Shown here piece by piece: positions 1 to 11,200 of a DNA stretch of 26,922 bases (position 1 is its first letter; the number at the start of each line of letters is the position of its first letter). Where the stretch lies: assembly GCA_025201805.1 (NCBI GenBank), contig MU619256.1, positions 1-26,922 on the forward strand. Reading direction: 5' to 3'. The notes under the pieces are model-generated. The model did not search any database. It was given only the letters and a program-made list of their open reading frames with translations, and had not been told where the DNA came from. Made by a program: the position numbers and the translations under genes. This stretch comes from Parasitella parasitica. Its lineage: Eukaryota > Mucoromycota > Mucoromycetes > Mucorales > Mucoraceae.

Positions 1-283
1 ACTTGGCGCTATCTGGAAACAACATTTGAATCCATGTTTTTATTGATATATCTAAAGTTATCATATGATATCACAAATTTACATATCAGAATTGCATATA
101 ATTGATGATAGGCTTCGATAAAGAGCAAAATAAAACACTGTCTTATGCGCCATAAGTACAGGCATGATCATCGCTATATGAGCATAACTTGCTTTCCACT
201 GGGCGACCTGTCTATCACAAGTTATCTGCAAAAACAGTTTTATTTTTCAATTTTTATCATAAATATCTCATATATGCTCATAA
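1..283. repeat. Direct repeat copy 1 (cut by window edge)
   Basis: This segment aligns by eye with about 1268-1556 over its whole length. Exact shared blocks include TATCAGAATTGCATATAAT (84-102 and 1352-1370) and CGCTATATGAGCATAACTTG (172-191 and 1439-1458), at nearly constant offset 1267-1268. The rest is similar but diverged by substitutions and short indels. The copy ends in a tail (about 211-283) with AAAAACAG followed by T-rich DNA and TATGCTCATA. The left end is at base 1 of the window, so it may extend further. Confidence 0.8.
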
Positions 284-1195
284 TTGGTCGCCCAAATTGC
301 CAGTGGCAAAATTTTTGAATTTTCGGAGTTTCAATATTTAAACGCCGCTTTTCTGATTTTGCAAACCTTGTTGAATTGTTCGTTTATTTAATTTATTATG
401 TGGATTTAAAAATTCGCTACTGTTTATAGTGGTTATTTTTACAAATAGAAGTTGCTCAGAATACATAAAATCGTAAATAATGGCGAGTTCTCTGTAATAT
501 CATAAATAAATATTGACTAGTGAGGAATGTGTATAAAATAATGTAAATTTAAATTTGCGAATGAAAAGGTTGTTTATTATCATTGTGGGCAAAAGCAAAA
601 CATATACAACCTGGAGTAAGATTAATCAATGACTTTATAAAAAAGATAAGTGTAAGTAAAGTCAATCCTGAACACAATTCACGAACATTGCCTAATGGAT
701 CATTTCCCCTTATTTATAACCCAACATGACATTTTCATGGAGAATAGATACAATCTAATGTTCCATTCTCTAAATTACTTCATGTCTCACACTTGTACCT
801 TATTCCCCATCGGTACACTTAGATTCACTAGTATATAAACTATCAGGGATCTACGGCTTTAATAGATAATCAAGGACAGATTAATAAGAGAAGGTATGCA
901 GAAGCTTATTTTAAACAAGGAGGGAAAGGTGGAGAAAGATAAGAAGATTGCTAAGGATATTTAATAAGGGAATTTGATGATAAGATCTGACGAAGAAAAC
1001 TTGTTTTTGCTGATCAAAATGGCCCCTGTTTATACCTTTTTGCGAACTGTTTAGTTCACTGAAATGTGAACTAGACTATTTCCTATAATGTGGATCAATT
1101 AGTTAAATAGGATATTGTGGATCGATTTGGGAAGAACGAGGTGATATGTAATTTTAGATCAAGATGTATAATTGTTTTGCCTTGAAGGCTGACAG

Positions 1196-1556
1196 GTTCA
1201 TGACACAAAAGTTATTTTCAAAAACAGGTTTTTCTTCATCATTTATCACAAATATCAAATATTTGCTCACTTGGCGCTATATGTGGCAGCAACATTGGCT
1301 TCCATGTTTTTATTGATATCTATAATTATCAGATGATATCACAAATTAACATATCAGAATTGCATATAATCAATGATAACCTTCGATAAAGACCAAAATA
1401 ATCTCTGTCTTAGGCGCAATAAGAACAGGCATAATCATCGCTATATGAGCATAACTTGGGTTCCACTGGGCAATGTTTCTATCAAAAGCATTAATATTCT
1501 GCATAAACAGTTTAATTTTTTTATATAATATAAATAATTTATCATAATATCAGATG
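1196..1556. repeat. Direct repeat copy 2 with a tail-like segment on both sides
   Basis: About 1268-1500 matches the body of copy 1 in the same orientation. The stretch just before it (about 1196-1270) resembles the tail of copy 1 (211-283), sharing AAAAACAG and an AT-rich end in TTTGCTCA, and a weaker tail follows at about 1500-1556. The arrangement is therefore tail-body-tail. That fits either a decayed tandem array with a period near 280 bp, or a short element with terminal direct repeats of about 75 bp. No coding capacity. Confidence 0.65.
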
Positions 1557-2249
1557 TTGTGATCACGGCTTCTCTGCTAAAAGAACCGTAGACTTGAGGC
1601 TATTGGTAAACACATTTGCTTCGACTTTATAAAGTTATTTATTAGCAAGGGTCATAATTTGTAGTCTTCGGTGAAATTTTAACGGAGCAGCATGAATGCT
1701 TGCGAATATTGACACAGAGTATCTAATAACAGTGTAAATTAAGGAAAGGGAAGAGGCTACAACATTTCTCCAAAGAAAGACAATTGAATCTGCCACTGGT
1801 TAAATATAGAGAATCGTATCGCAGCAATAATGCAATTATTGTAATTGCTTTCTCTAATTAAAAAAAAATAAATACTGGATCTAATATTTTACTTTATAAA
1901 AGACACGACTAACTTTCGTTCCAATTTCACATCTAAGAAAAAACAAGAAGTTTCTGGTCATGCAATCTACGTTTGCCATTGGAATTAGACTGGAAGCGGA
2001 TAATGCTAGATTAACGAATTTGATAAGTGTAATTCTTTATTAAGCCTTCTTCATGACTACCGTGTTCATTTTCTTCTCCAACTTTAAGCTTGAAGATTCT
2101 AAAAGCCAGGCACTTAATAATTATTCATCTTATTCAGCTTAAATGTATGTGCGTTGCTAACCTTATTTGTGAAGGTAAGGCATTAATGATGGTAATCGTT
2201 TCAATGATTGAAACGCAGCACCTGGTAAAGAACATCCTTCGCGGCGCAT

Positions 2250-2292
2250 GAGTTTCTTTCTTTTTACACTCTTTTTTTTCTTTTCAAGTCTT
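2250..2292 (+). promoter_or_regulatory. Pyrimidine-rich tract upstream of COY1
   Basis: A C/T-rich stretch dominated by T runs with interspersed C lies about 15-60 nt before the COY1 ATG. Such tracts are common near transcription starts of fungal genes. No clear TATA box was identified. The assignment rests on position and composition only. Confidence 0.35.
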
Positions 2293-2307
2293 TAAAAAAC
2301 GTTAGGA

Positions 2308-5009
2308 ATGAGCGAAGATACCTTCTCCTCAGCTATTCATTATTGGAAGGGTATCCAGCTTTCTAATCTACAAAAGGAACTTGACCAGCAAGGACTTGCC
2401 ATTGTAGAAAAGCAAAAAGATGGCCTTGTCTCCAGAAAAAAACTGGCAGAGCAAACCAGAGGTACGTACAACAATCATATACGTGTTTTGGTAAACAAAG
2501 CAACCAATTATTGAGCCTTTCCAGAATTTAAAAAGATTCCTGACGAAGACAAGCTGCAAAAGTTTAAACCTCTTTTGAAAGGTGTGTGAATACAACATCC
2601 TGAATTACAGAAAATTGCATTAACATGGTTAAAATACAAAAAGGATATCAGGCCGAAATAGACAACATTACAAAACGTACGAAATATGCAGAAAATGCAT
2701 TTTTGACGGTTTATAAATTGTTGGCAGATGCTCCTGATCCAGCACCACTATTCGAAATAGCTGTGGTAAAACAAACCCCCCCCCCCAAAATTTGCATGAT
2801 TCAATGAAGGCATTACTTATATTACAAGACATTAGGACCAAACTGCGAAAATGGTCGACAATACTTCACTCCAAAACGAAAACAGCTATCTTAAAGAGCA
2901 ATTACAAAAGGCAAATGAAAATATTAAACGACTCGAGGCAACAGAAAAGACAAATCAAGAATTGGTACAAAAAGTATCGTCTTTGGAAGAATCGGTAAAG
3001 ATATACAATACATCCAACAGTTTTGTTAGCTTGCATTAATGCAGTCATTATGTTTTTTTTTGTCATAGTTGGCAGAGAGAAAATCTAAAGATACCAGTCA
3101 GATGGAGCAAGAGATGAAAGATCAATACAGTGATAAGATTAGGCAACTGAAAGAGCGGTATGTAATGGAAAAGTATACATAAAAAAAGTAGCATACTCAT
3201 ATATGTATATGCGCATCATGATAGTGAATACGATCTTCAAAAGCAGCTAAATCAGGCATTGGATCAATTGACCGACTTGCGACAATCTCACGATGATACT
3301 CAGGCACAACTTATTGGCCATGATCAAAAATATGGTTCGCACAAAATGATGTCAATTTAAGAATTGCTTTTGATAAACTGTTTGATAGATGAAGAAGTTG
3401 TTGGGAAATTGGCAGAGTTAGATATTGTCACAATGGACCTCGAACGTGCCAATGGAAAAATTATCCAACTGGAGAAGAAGAATGATGATTTGAAAGAAGA
3501 GAATACGAAACTGCGCGAATCTAGAGATATCGTTGACAGGTAAAGATCATTTACTCGAGTTAGCACGCTACGATTTATCCATACATATGCATATTATAGA
3601 AACGAATCAACGCAACATGATGCTGAAGTAACCAAGCTAATTAAAGATGTCGACACCTACAAAGATATGCTTCACAAAACAGAGACAAGACTATCAAAGA
3701 AGATTAAGGAACTGACTAATGAAAACAAATCACTGGTAAGCAAAGGACATACAATGCACGATATACTTGACTTAAAAGGATATTCATGCACTAGACGGAA
3801 GAAAAAGAGAATTTGAAGAAAAAGATGAAGAATTACGAAGATTACGGCGAGATAAAACGAGAACTGCAAATAATGAAGGTACCACCATGTGAATGTTTAG
3901 GACCAACAGTTATCTAACGTGCAACAGTATGTGGAGTTCTCGACTGGCGAGGATGAAGACGATTTCATTGCAGACGATGTGTTGAAGAAGGACGGGACAA
4001 TCGAAAATAGCCTGGAAGCTCGACTGATGGAAAAGAACAAGAAGTTGGAAAGCGAGTACACACAAATCAAAGTGGCATTTGCAGATCTTCAGCGAGAATT
4101 CAATAAACACACAGAGAGTATACACTCGTTGCAAAACAAACTGCAGGAAAAGACAGCGCTTGTTCAGCGTTTGGAGGATGACTTGCTTGGGATGGGCCAA
4201 AAGTCCAATCCTGACCCTTATAACCTGGAGGCGCTGAGGAGTTCATCAGGGACACCTGTTCCCCGAACCCCAGATGGAGCATTGACGCCTCTTTTGGATG
4301 GATCTAAAAAGGAAGACAAGAGTATTTTGCCTATTGTCATCAGCCAGCGTGATAGATTCAGAAAAAGAAACAACGAGCTGGAGGAACGCATTCGTTCTTT
4401 GGAGACATCATTGCAGGACGCACGCACAGAAGTCCAAAATCTCAAAACCGACAATTTAAACTTGTATGAGCGCCTCAAGTTTGTCCATGTTTGGAAGGAA
4501 GGACAGCAGCAGGACAAGGGTTTGATGGTAACAAAAAGTGTGCGTCTTAAAAGAGGACGTGAGCCTAATTTTTGCGTTAGAATCGCTCTGTTGCTGTCAA
4601 TATGGGCGAGCCTGGCACATCAACGAGAAGCTTTAGAAGGAGCTCCATCAAACAATTTGACGATCCATCCGACAAGTATGGCAAATTATATGAAGAAAGC
4701 ATGAACCCATTTACTCAATTCCACAAAAAGGCAAGTGACAGACATGTAGATGCACAATACAGTTCTAACCTGTGCATGTAGGAAGAAAACCGTAGATATA
4801 ACGCGCTAAATCCAGCAGAAAAACTAACGCTGAACCTGACTCGCCTGCTGTTTTCGCACAAATGGTCTCGCTATTTCTTTATCATTTACTCTTTGCTCCT
4901 ACATTTTTTGGTTGTTATCACTTTGTATCAGCTCAGTTTATGGGAATGCAGACACGATCATGAGGCTATCAACTTTCCTACTGGCAATAATGATGCGGCA
5001 AAAACGTAG
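2308..5009 (+). CDS. COY1: CASP/Coy1 Golgi coiled-coil membrane protein
   Basis: Exons 2308-2461, 2525-2581, 2644-2765, 2836-2994, 3069-3157, 3225-3334, 3389-3539, 3600-3735, 3795-3878, 3928-4527, 4581-4730 and 4782-5009 give 2040 nt, 679 aa, with no internal stop. The N-terminus has the family's FWK-like start (HYWKGIQLSNLQKELD) and SRKKLAEQT block. Next comes a long charged coiled coil, then the conserved QRDRFRKRNNELEE segment, then DDPSDKYGKLYEESMNPF. A single C-terminal membrane span (about aa 634-656) carries the Tyr and His (IIYSLLLHFL) that CASP, golgin-84 and giantin share. The family is tail-anchored in the Golgi with the coiled coil in the cytosol and acts in COPI-linked, intra-Golgi transport. 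An apparent frame change at 4528 is resolved by a 53-nt intron. The last intron is GC-AG. Length and domain order match the family. VPS13 starts 245 bp downstream on the same strand. Confidence 0.93.
4731..4781 (+). other. GC-AG intron in COY1
   Basis: The coding frame before (FTQFHKK) and after (EENRRYN) is uninterrupted in CASP proteins, so the 51 nt between must be removed. The donor reads AAG|GCAAGT, which apart from the C matches the consensus perfectly. A TTCTAAC branch-like site lies 15 nt before the GTAG acceptor. No GT donor gives the right frame. Confidence 0.85.
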
Positions 5010-5013
5010 CTGT

Positions 5014-5019
5014 AATAAA
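5014..5019 (+). terminator. Poly(A) signal AATAAA of COY1
   Basis: AATAAA starts 5 nt after the COY1 stop codon. It is the only canonical signal close to this end, suggesting a very short 3' UTR if it is used. Confidence 0.5.
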
Positions 5020-5154
5020 AGTTTGCTTGACAAAAAGATTTTCAAGCATGCAATCCAAATCCGGATCTGCACCACACACAGTCTATTTCCGGAAACAAAC
5101 TGTACAATGACTGTCCATGAAGTAATTTGTTAGTTTCGCATAAAAACAGGTCAA

Positions 5155-5205
5155 ATGTTCTCTACTTGTCCTTTCTCTCTTTCCATCTCTAACTCTATAC
5201 AACAA
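5155..5205 (+). promoter_or_regulatory. Pyrimidine-rich promoter tract of VPS13
   Basis: A CT-rich stretch (TCCTTTCTCTCTTTCC and similar) lies 50-100 nt before the VPS13 ATG. It is followed by an A/C-rich leader leading into the start codon, a typical fungal core-promoter composition. The whole COY1-VPS13 interval is only 245 bp. Confidence 0.4.
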
Positions 5206-5254
5206 CTCACATCTACATCATCACCATAACCAGACAAATAATACAAATAAAAGC

Positions 5255-8200
5255 ATGTTGGAGTCTGTCGTCTCTACTCTTCTGAACAGAGTCTTGGGCG
5301 CGTATGTCTCGAATCTGAATTATAGTCAGCTCAAAGTTGGCATTTGGTCAGGTAAACACAAACAATCATCAATTCGATGCAGGCATTCATTTCATATGCT
5401 TAGGCGAGGTTACATTGCGTGACCTGAAGCTTAAGCGTGAAGCTTTGGATAAGTTCAATTTGCCTGTGGACGTATTAGAAGGTACGTTAGCCCCTCCTTA
5501 CTGAGGCAACACACCAAACAAACCGTCAAATTTATAGGCTATCTTGGAGAACTGACATTAACTATACCTTGGAACAATTTAAGAGGGAAGCCTGTTGTAA
5601 TCCATGTAAAGGATGCCTATGTATTGGCAGTGCCTAGAAATGAGTCTACCGTAAAAAATAAAATAAAAATAAATAGACAATTACATCATATCTAATCACC
5701 CTTTGAAATAGATGACAGCCGAAGAACTAGCACAGCGAGACCAAGACGCTAAAATGAGAAAGCTGGACAATGCTGAATTAATGGTGGATGCAAGTGAACA
5801 TAATGCGGCCGAAGATGCAAAAAATGAGACATTCGCCAACCAGTTGCTGACAAAAATCTTGAATAACTTGCAATTCTCAATTTCAAACATTCATATTCGA
5901 TACGAGGACAATATCTCGACTGATCATCGTTTTGCTGCTGGAGTTACATTGAGCGAATTGTCAGCAATCACTACGGATGAGAATTGGACCGCAAATACAA
6001 TCAGCGAGACTGTAAACACTATTCACAAGGTAAGTTTTCACACATCTTTTTGTGGGTGGGTCTTCTAGAGAAAGTGCATTAACTCGGCAATCTAGCTGGC
6101 TACACTGGAATCTCTGTCAGTATATTGGGATACTAATGCGCCCACTTTATCTCAATCTGAAGACCATGCTGCATTCAAAGACCTGGTATGACGTAACTCT
6201 CAAAGACATTACATTCATACTAACACAGTGTAGATTGCCACCAAATATCATGTCCCCAACGAGCATCAGTACATACTAAAACCTGTATCTGGAACAGGAA
6301 GAGTAAAGTTGTTCAAGCACTTTGGTGGAGATGTACCCAAGATTGACGCCAATCTTTTGTTTGATGAACTGTCATTTGCGGTGGATAACGAGCAATACAG
6401 AGATACCATATTGATGATCGACCTATTCCACTCCTACTTAAAGAAGCAAAAATACAAGAAGCTTCATCCTTCTAGTGATATGACACCCAAATCCGACCCC
6501 TTGGCATATTTCAAATTTGCGGGCAATGCAGTTTTATCAGAGATTCATGAGCGCAACGAACGATGGACCTGGAAGCGCATCAAACAGAGAAGCGATAACA
6601 GAAAGCTATACCTAGAATGCTATGTGCAGCATAAGTTGGACAGAGCATCGCCAGAGCAATTGGATAAACTGCATGAGTTGGAACGGACACTGAGTTACGA
6701 AGATCTTCGATTCTATCGCAGTCTAGCAAAACCAAAACTACGCAGTGAGAAAGCCCGTATTGCTGCCATTGAAAAGCGACGTAAAGAAGAAGCAGCTGCA
6801 AGCAAGACAAATCAAGGGTGGGGCATCAGCAATTGGTGGTATGGCACCGACGGTAAAGCACCGAATTCTACCAATGACGAAGCTCTGAACGAAGACCTTG
6901 TCATCACTGAAGAGCAGAAGCTCGAGTTTTATGATGTAATTGATTACGACGCTGATAAAGCAGCTATTGCAGCATCGATTGACTTACCAAAAGACGTAAG
7001 TATATCGTATTAAAAGTTGCGCTGACTGTCAGTAACTGATTGGGATTGTCAAAACCCCCCATATAGACTATGCTGCTATCGTTGACAACATCACTCAACA
7101 AGGGCTCTTTTACAGTTCGCAAAGATCCTCATGATAAATCGACAGATCTAGTTTCACTTGTCTTTGACAATGTCAGCTTGGGCATAATCCAATATGTCGA
7201 ATCCTTCACAGCCACAGCAGCACTAGGAGACCTCTGTCTCTACGATGGTATTCACATTGATTCTCCTTACTACAAGCTTATGGGCGCCAAGGATAAAGAC
7301 AACACAGATGAAGAGAAACTCAAGAAACGTAGAAAATCCTCATCGGCTGCTGAGATTCTCTTTCAGGCAACTATCCAAGACCCTTTCTTCACGGCTAAAT
7401 TCGAGCATAAACCACTTGACAGCCGTGCTGACAATGCTGTGGCGTTATTCATGCGCAATATCGACATTGTGTACAATCCTCTTGTCATCTATCAAATTGT
7501 CGATTTTTTTACGCCGCCAGAGACAAGTGCAGATAGCATCAACGCTTTGATCGAAGTGGCAGGCGATACTTTGGAAGATATCAAAAACCAAACTAGAGCT
7601 AGTCTGGAATTTGCACTGGATCAGCACACTACATTTGATCTGCAGATTGACATGGATGCACCTGTTATCATCATTCCCGAGGATTGCTCCTCCATTACGT
7701 CTCGAGGCATCGTAATGGATGCAGGCCATATCAACGTGGAGAGCAGGCTAGCTCCTCCTGACGCCTTGAATTTACTCAAAGCAAAATCTGCTGCTGACAT
7801 GACTATTGAAGACAATAAGAAATTGCGCGAACTCATGTACGACAAATTCACCGTTCAGTTGACGCAGACAAAGATTCTTGTGGGTTCCATTGAAACTTGC
7901 CTAGTGCAAGTGCGTACCCCTCGCGAAGAGTTGCGTTATCTCCATCTAGTGGACCGCATTGATATGACGTTCTTGGCCGAGCTTTGTATCATCCGAAAAT
8001 CCATCGAAATGCCTCGCTTCAGAATATCTGGCCATCTGCCCCTACTTGAAGTCAACTTTTCAGACACCAAGTATCGCGCCATCATGCAGTTGCCTCGTCT
8101 GATTGACGCATCTGGCCTATTGGGCGACAAAAAGACAAGCGAAACGGCGCAAGCTGGCAATTATTATGCTAGCATGGACAAGAAAAACCAGGTAGACCAA

Positions 8201-11200
8201 CGTTGGTTCAATCTAATGAACACACCTTTGTGGAGCAAGAGTAAAGATGACGTGTTTGTGGATACAGACAGCGAGCACAGCAACGATGACAAGGAAGATG
8301 CGTCTATTACCGATACTGTAGAGACTGGAGAAACCGAGGTCACTCATGATAAAACTAGCAAGGCTGAAAAGGACATTATTAGTGTTGAGGAGCGTATGTT
8401 TGAACTGAGTTTCAAGGTGGATCGTGTGCTTGCCAATGTATTGGAAGCGCTGCATCATGAAAAGACTGATGCTCCCGAGACGTTGCTGTGCCAAGTAGAT
8501 TTGCAGAATCTAGTGCTGGGATACAACATGCGTCCTATGGACATGACAGTGAGCCTCACTTTACAATCGCTGGATGTGACAGATCGCATGCAGCACGGAG
8601 ACGAATTCAAGTACTTGGTCACGTCAGATCAGTATGCGCTCCAACCTGGCCAAAGCCATAGCCAAGATGACATGAAAAATTTGGTCAATGTAGAGTACAT
8701 TCGCTGCAATAAGGCTAGCCCTGAGTATGTCAGCAAGTATAAGGGTATAGACCAAACTGTGCAAGTGACGCTATCTACATTGAACTTTGTTGTCACCCGT
8801 AGCTCTGTTTTACAGCTGCACAACTTTATACTGCATACATTCGTAGATGACGAAGTGACGAGCAATGCTAAATCCAACGACTCTACTCGCAGACAGTCTG
8901 TATCGCTACTCGCCACTACAACTCATCCAGCAGCTACTACGACCAACGATAATGCTAGCAGTAGCAGCAGCATCTACGTGCGTCTCTTGCTGGATAGTGT
9001 TAATTTTGTTCTCAATAACGACGGCGTTCGCTTAGCCACTGGTGAGCTGTCGTTGGGCGACTTGTCCACCATCATCTTGGATGGGCAAGTAAATGTTGCT
9101 GCAAAGTTTGCTAATTTTACATTGACTGATAATTTGACACCGGTGCACGAAAGCCCACAACATTCGACTAGTAATCAACTATTGACTATCCAAGGTGAGG
9201 AGTTGATTGATTTGCGATACAATTCGTACATCAACGATGGGCGAGAAGGCTATCCTGGCTACGATCATGCACTTTACGTTCGCATGGGCTCAGCCCAATT
9301 CAACTTTTTAGAGCAGCCTCTTCACCAATTAATGGACTACCTGAGCAAGTTTGCAGAGATGAAGTCTACTTACGACATGGCTCGCCAAGCTGCACTAGAA
9401 TCAGCGCAGCAACTGGGCCAAGCCGCTACAAAGACACATTTTGACGTTGTCATAGAAACGCCAGTAGTGTTGTTTCCTGAGAACCACCAAAATGCATCTG
9501 ACGTTGTGGTAGCTCATCTTGGCGAGATTTGGGCATCCAACTCGTTTGTAGATGAATATGATGGCTGCATCAATACCATCAAAGCTGGTCTGCGTGCTAT
9601 TAACTTGACATCCAAGTTTTACATCTCTCAGCAGCTGCAAACACTGCCCATGGTAGATGACATTGACCTGAATTTGGATATCAAAATACCTCAAGAATCC
9701 TCCAAGACCCGCCCAAATGTTGATATATGTGGTGGCATCAAAGATGTTACGATGCGTTTGACAGAGAGGCAGTATGTGTTTCTGATGGATGCCATCAACA
9801 TGTTTTCTCGTGTATTCTCTAGTAATCCGGAGCAAAACACGCCAGTATCAACGACAATAGGCACCACAAAACAGCCAGACTTGGCCAAAGCCGTTCATGA
9901 CGGCCTATCAAGCAACAGAAAGACGGTCGAAATGTTTACAGAAACGGATAAAACGAACGACCGGCCTCGTATTCAGTTTACCTTGGACGCAAAGACAATT
10001 GGGTTGGAGGTTTACAAAAACAACGCTGACATGGATGCAAAGAATATTCAAAAGCCTGATAGTTTGGCACGCATTGCTTTGAACACTACTAATGTCAAAT
10101 TCCGCATGTACAATGACGACTCTATGGACGTGAATCTGGTGGTCCATTCGCTAGCTGTTGACGATACAAGACCTGGAATCAACAGCAAGTTCAAGCATAT
10201 CGTGCCTGTGATTGAGGACGGACATCAGTTTAAACTTCAGCTGGATCTCAAAGAGCCTGATCCGGTTCGATCTGGTATTGTGGTCATGACAGTAAAGGAC
10301 CCCAAGGTTATCCTGTCGTTAGACCATGCCTTCTTGTTGCGCGATTTCTTTACGTTACCCTTCAGCGGAAAGGCCGAGGAGCATAGAAGCCCCAACGTCA
10401 GCCAAGAGCAGCAACAGACACAGGGAATGGAGCTGTCTTATCTGCTCACCGTCGTCAATGCCGAGTTTATCTTGCTGGCTAATCCTGATCATGCTAATTC
10501 TGAGGCCGTTGTGCTTTCGACTAAGGAATTGCTGATCACACAACAGACTAAAACAGCCCTTGTCATCAAGCAAATGGGCATGTTCCTGTGCCGCATGGAT
10601 ATGCGCAAAAAGTCGACATTACGGTTCATCCAGCCGTTTGATGTCAATCTGTCCATGAACGGCAACCCTAAAAATGATCAGGGCGGTCTTTTGACTGATC
10701 TTGTCATGAATATCGACCCGCTTGTCTTGCGATTGTCTTACCGTGATGCCATGCTGGTCACAGATATATTCAACAAGGCTTACGAACTCTACAGTGTCAG
10801 CATCAAAGATGGCCAAGGTGGACAGCAAACGACTGCTGAGTATGCTCAAAGCCTCATCTCACCGTCCAATCAAGACGACATCGACTACTTGAACGAAATT
10901 GCTTTAGCCCAGGAATCACTGCGAATTTCCTTTCACGGTGCGCAGATCATCCTCATTGAAGAATTGCACGAGACACCCATGGTTGATATGAATTTGAAGC
11001 CATTCAACGTCGAAGTGGCCAACTGGTCCAAGGCTTTGTCTGCCATGGTAGAATTCCAAGCGTACATCAACTATTTCAATATTAAAAACTCGCATTGGGA
11101 GCCACTGGTGGAGCCGTGGAGCTTTAGGCTGGAGTTGGCTCGCAATCCCTTGACCAAAAACGATCCTTTGAATATCAAACTGGTATCCAATTCCATTTTG

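Larger units (their letters stand above)
1..2307. other. AT-rich intergenic region with no recognisable gene
   Basis: No open frame of useful length on either strand and no spliced gene that I could assemble. The only structure seen is the pair of degenerate direct repeats described separately (1-283 and about 1196-1556) and a pyrimidine-rich stretch just before the COY1 start. No tRNA-like or rRNA-like segment was recognised by eye. Confidence 0.7.

Noticed and set aside
174-306. Hairpin from TATGAGCATA / TATGCTCATA and TGGGCGACC / GGTCGCCCA in repeat copy 1
   Set aside because: The two inverted pairs occur in an order that does not allow one continuous stem, so they are noted only as separate short palindromic pairs.
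2582-2610. A 29-nt intron in COY1 ending at TTACAG
   Set aside because: Far shorter than all other introns here. The 62-nt alternative ending at 2643 stays in frame and matches the family better (LLKGYQAEID).
4528-4704. Apparent frameshift or truncation of COY1 (frame change and early stop at 4702-4704)
   Set aside because: A 53-nt GT-AG intron (4528-4580) and the following exon in the new frame restore the complete CASP C-terminal domain.
9401-9835. Antisense open frame within VPS13, and similar ones at 13792-14199 and 10916-11266
   Set aside because: Opposite-strand shadows of a well-supported coding exon, without family resemblance.
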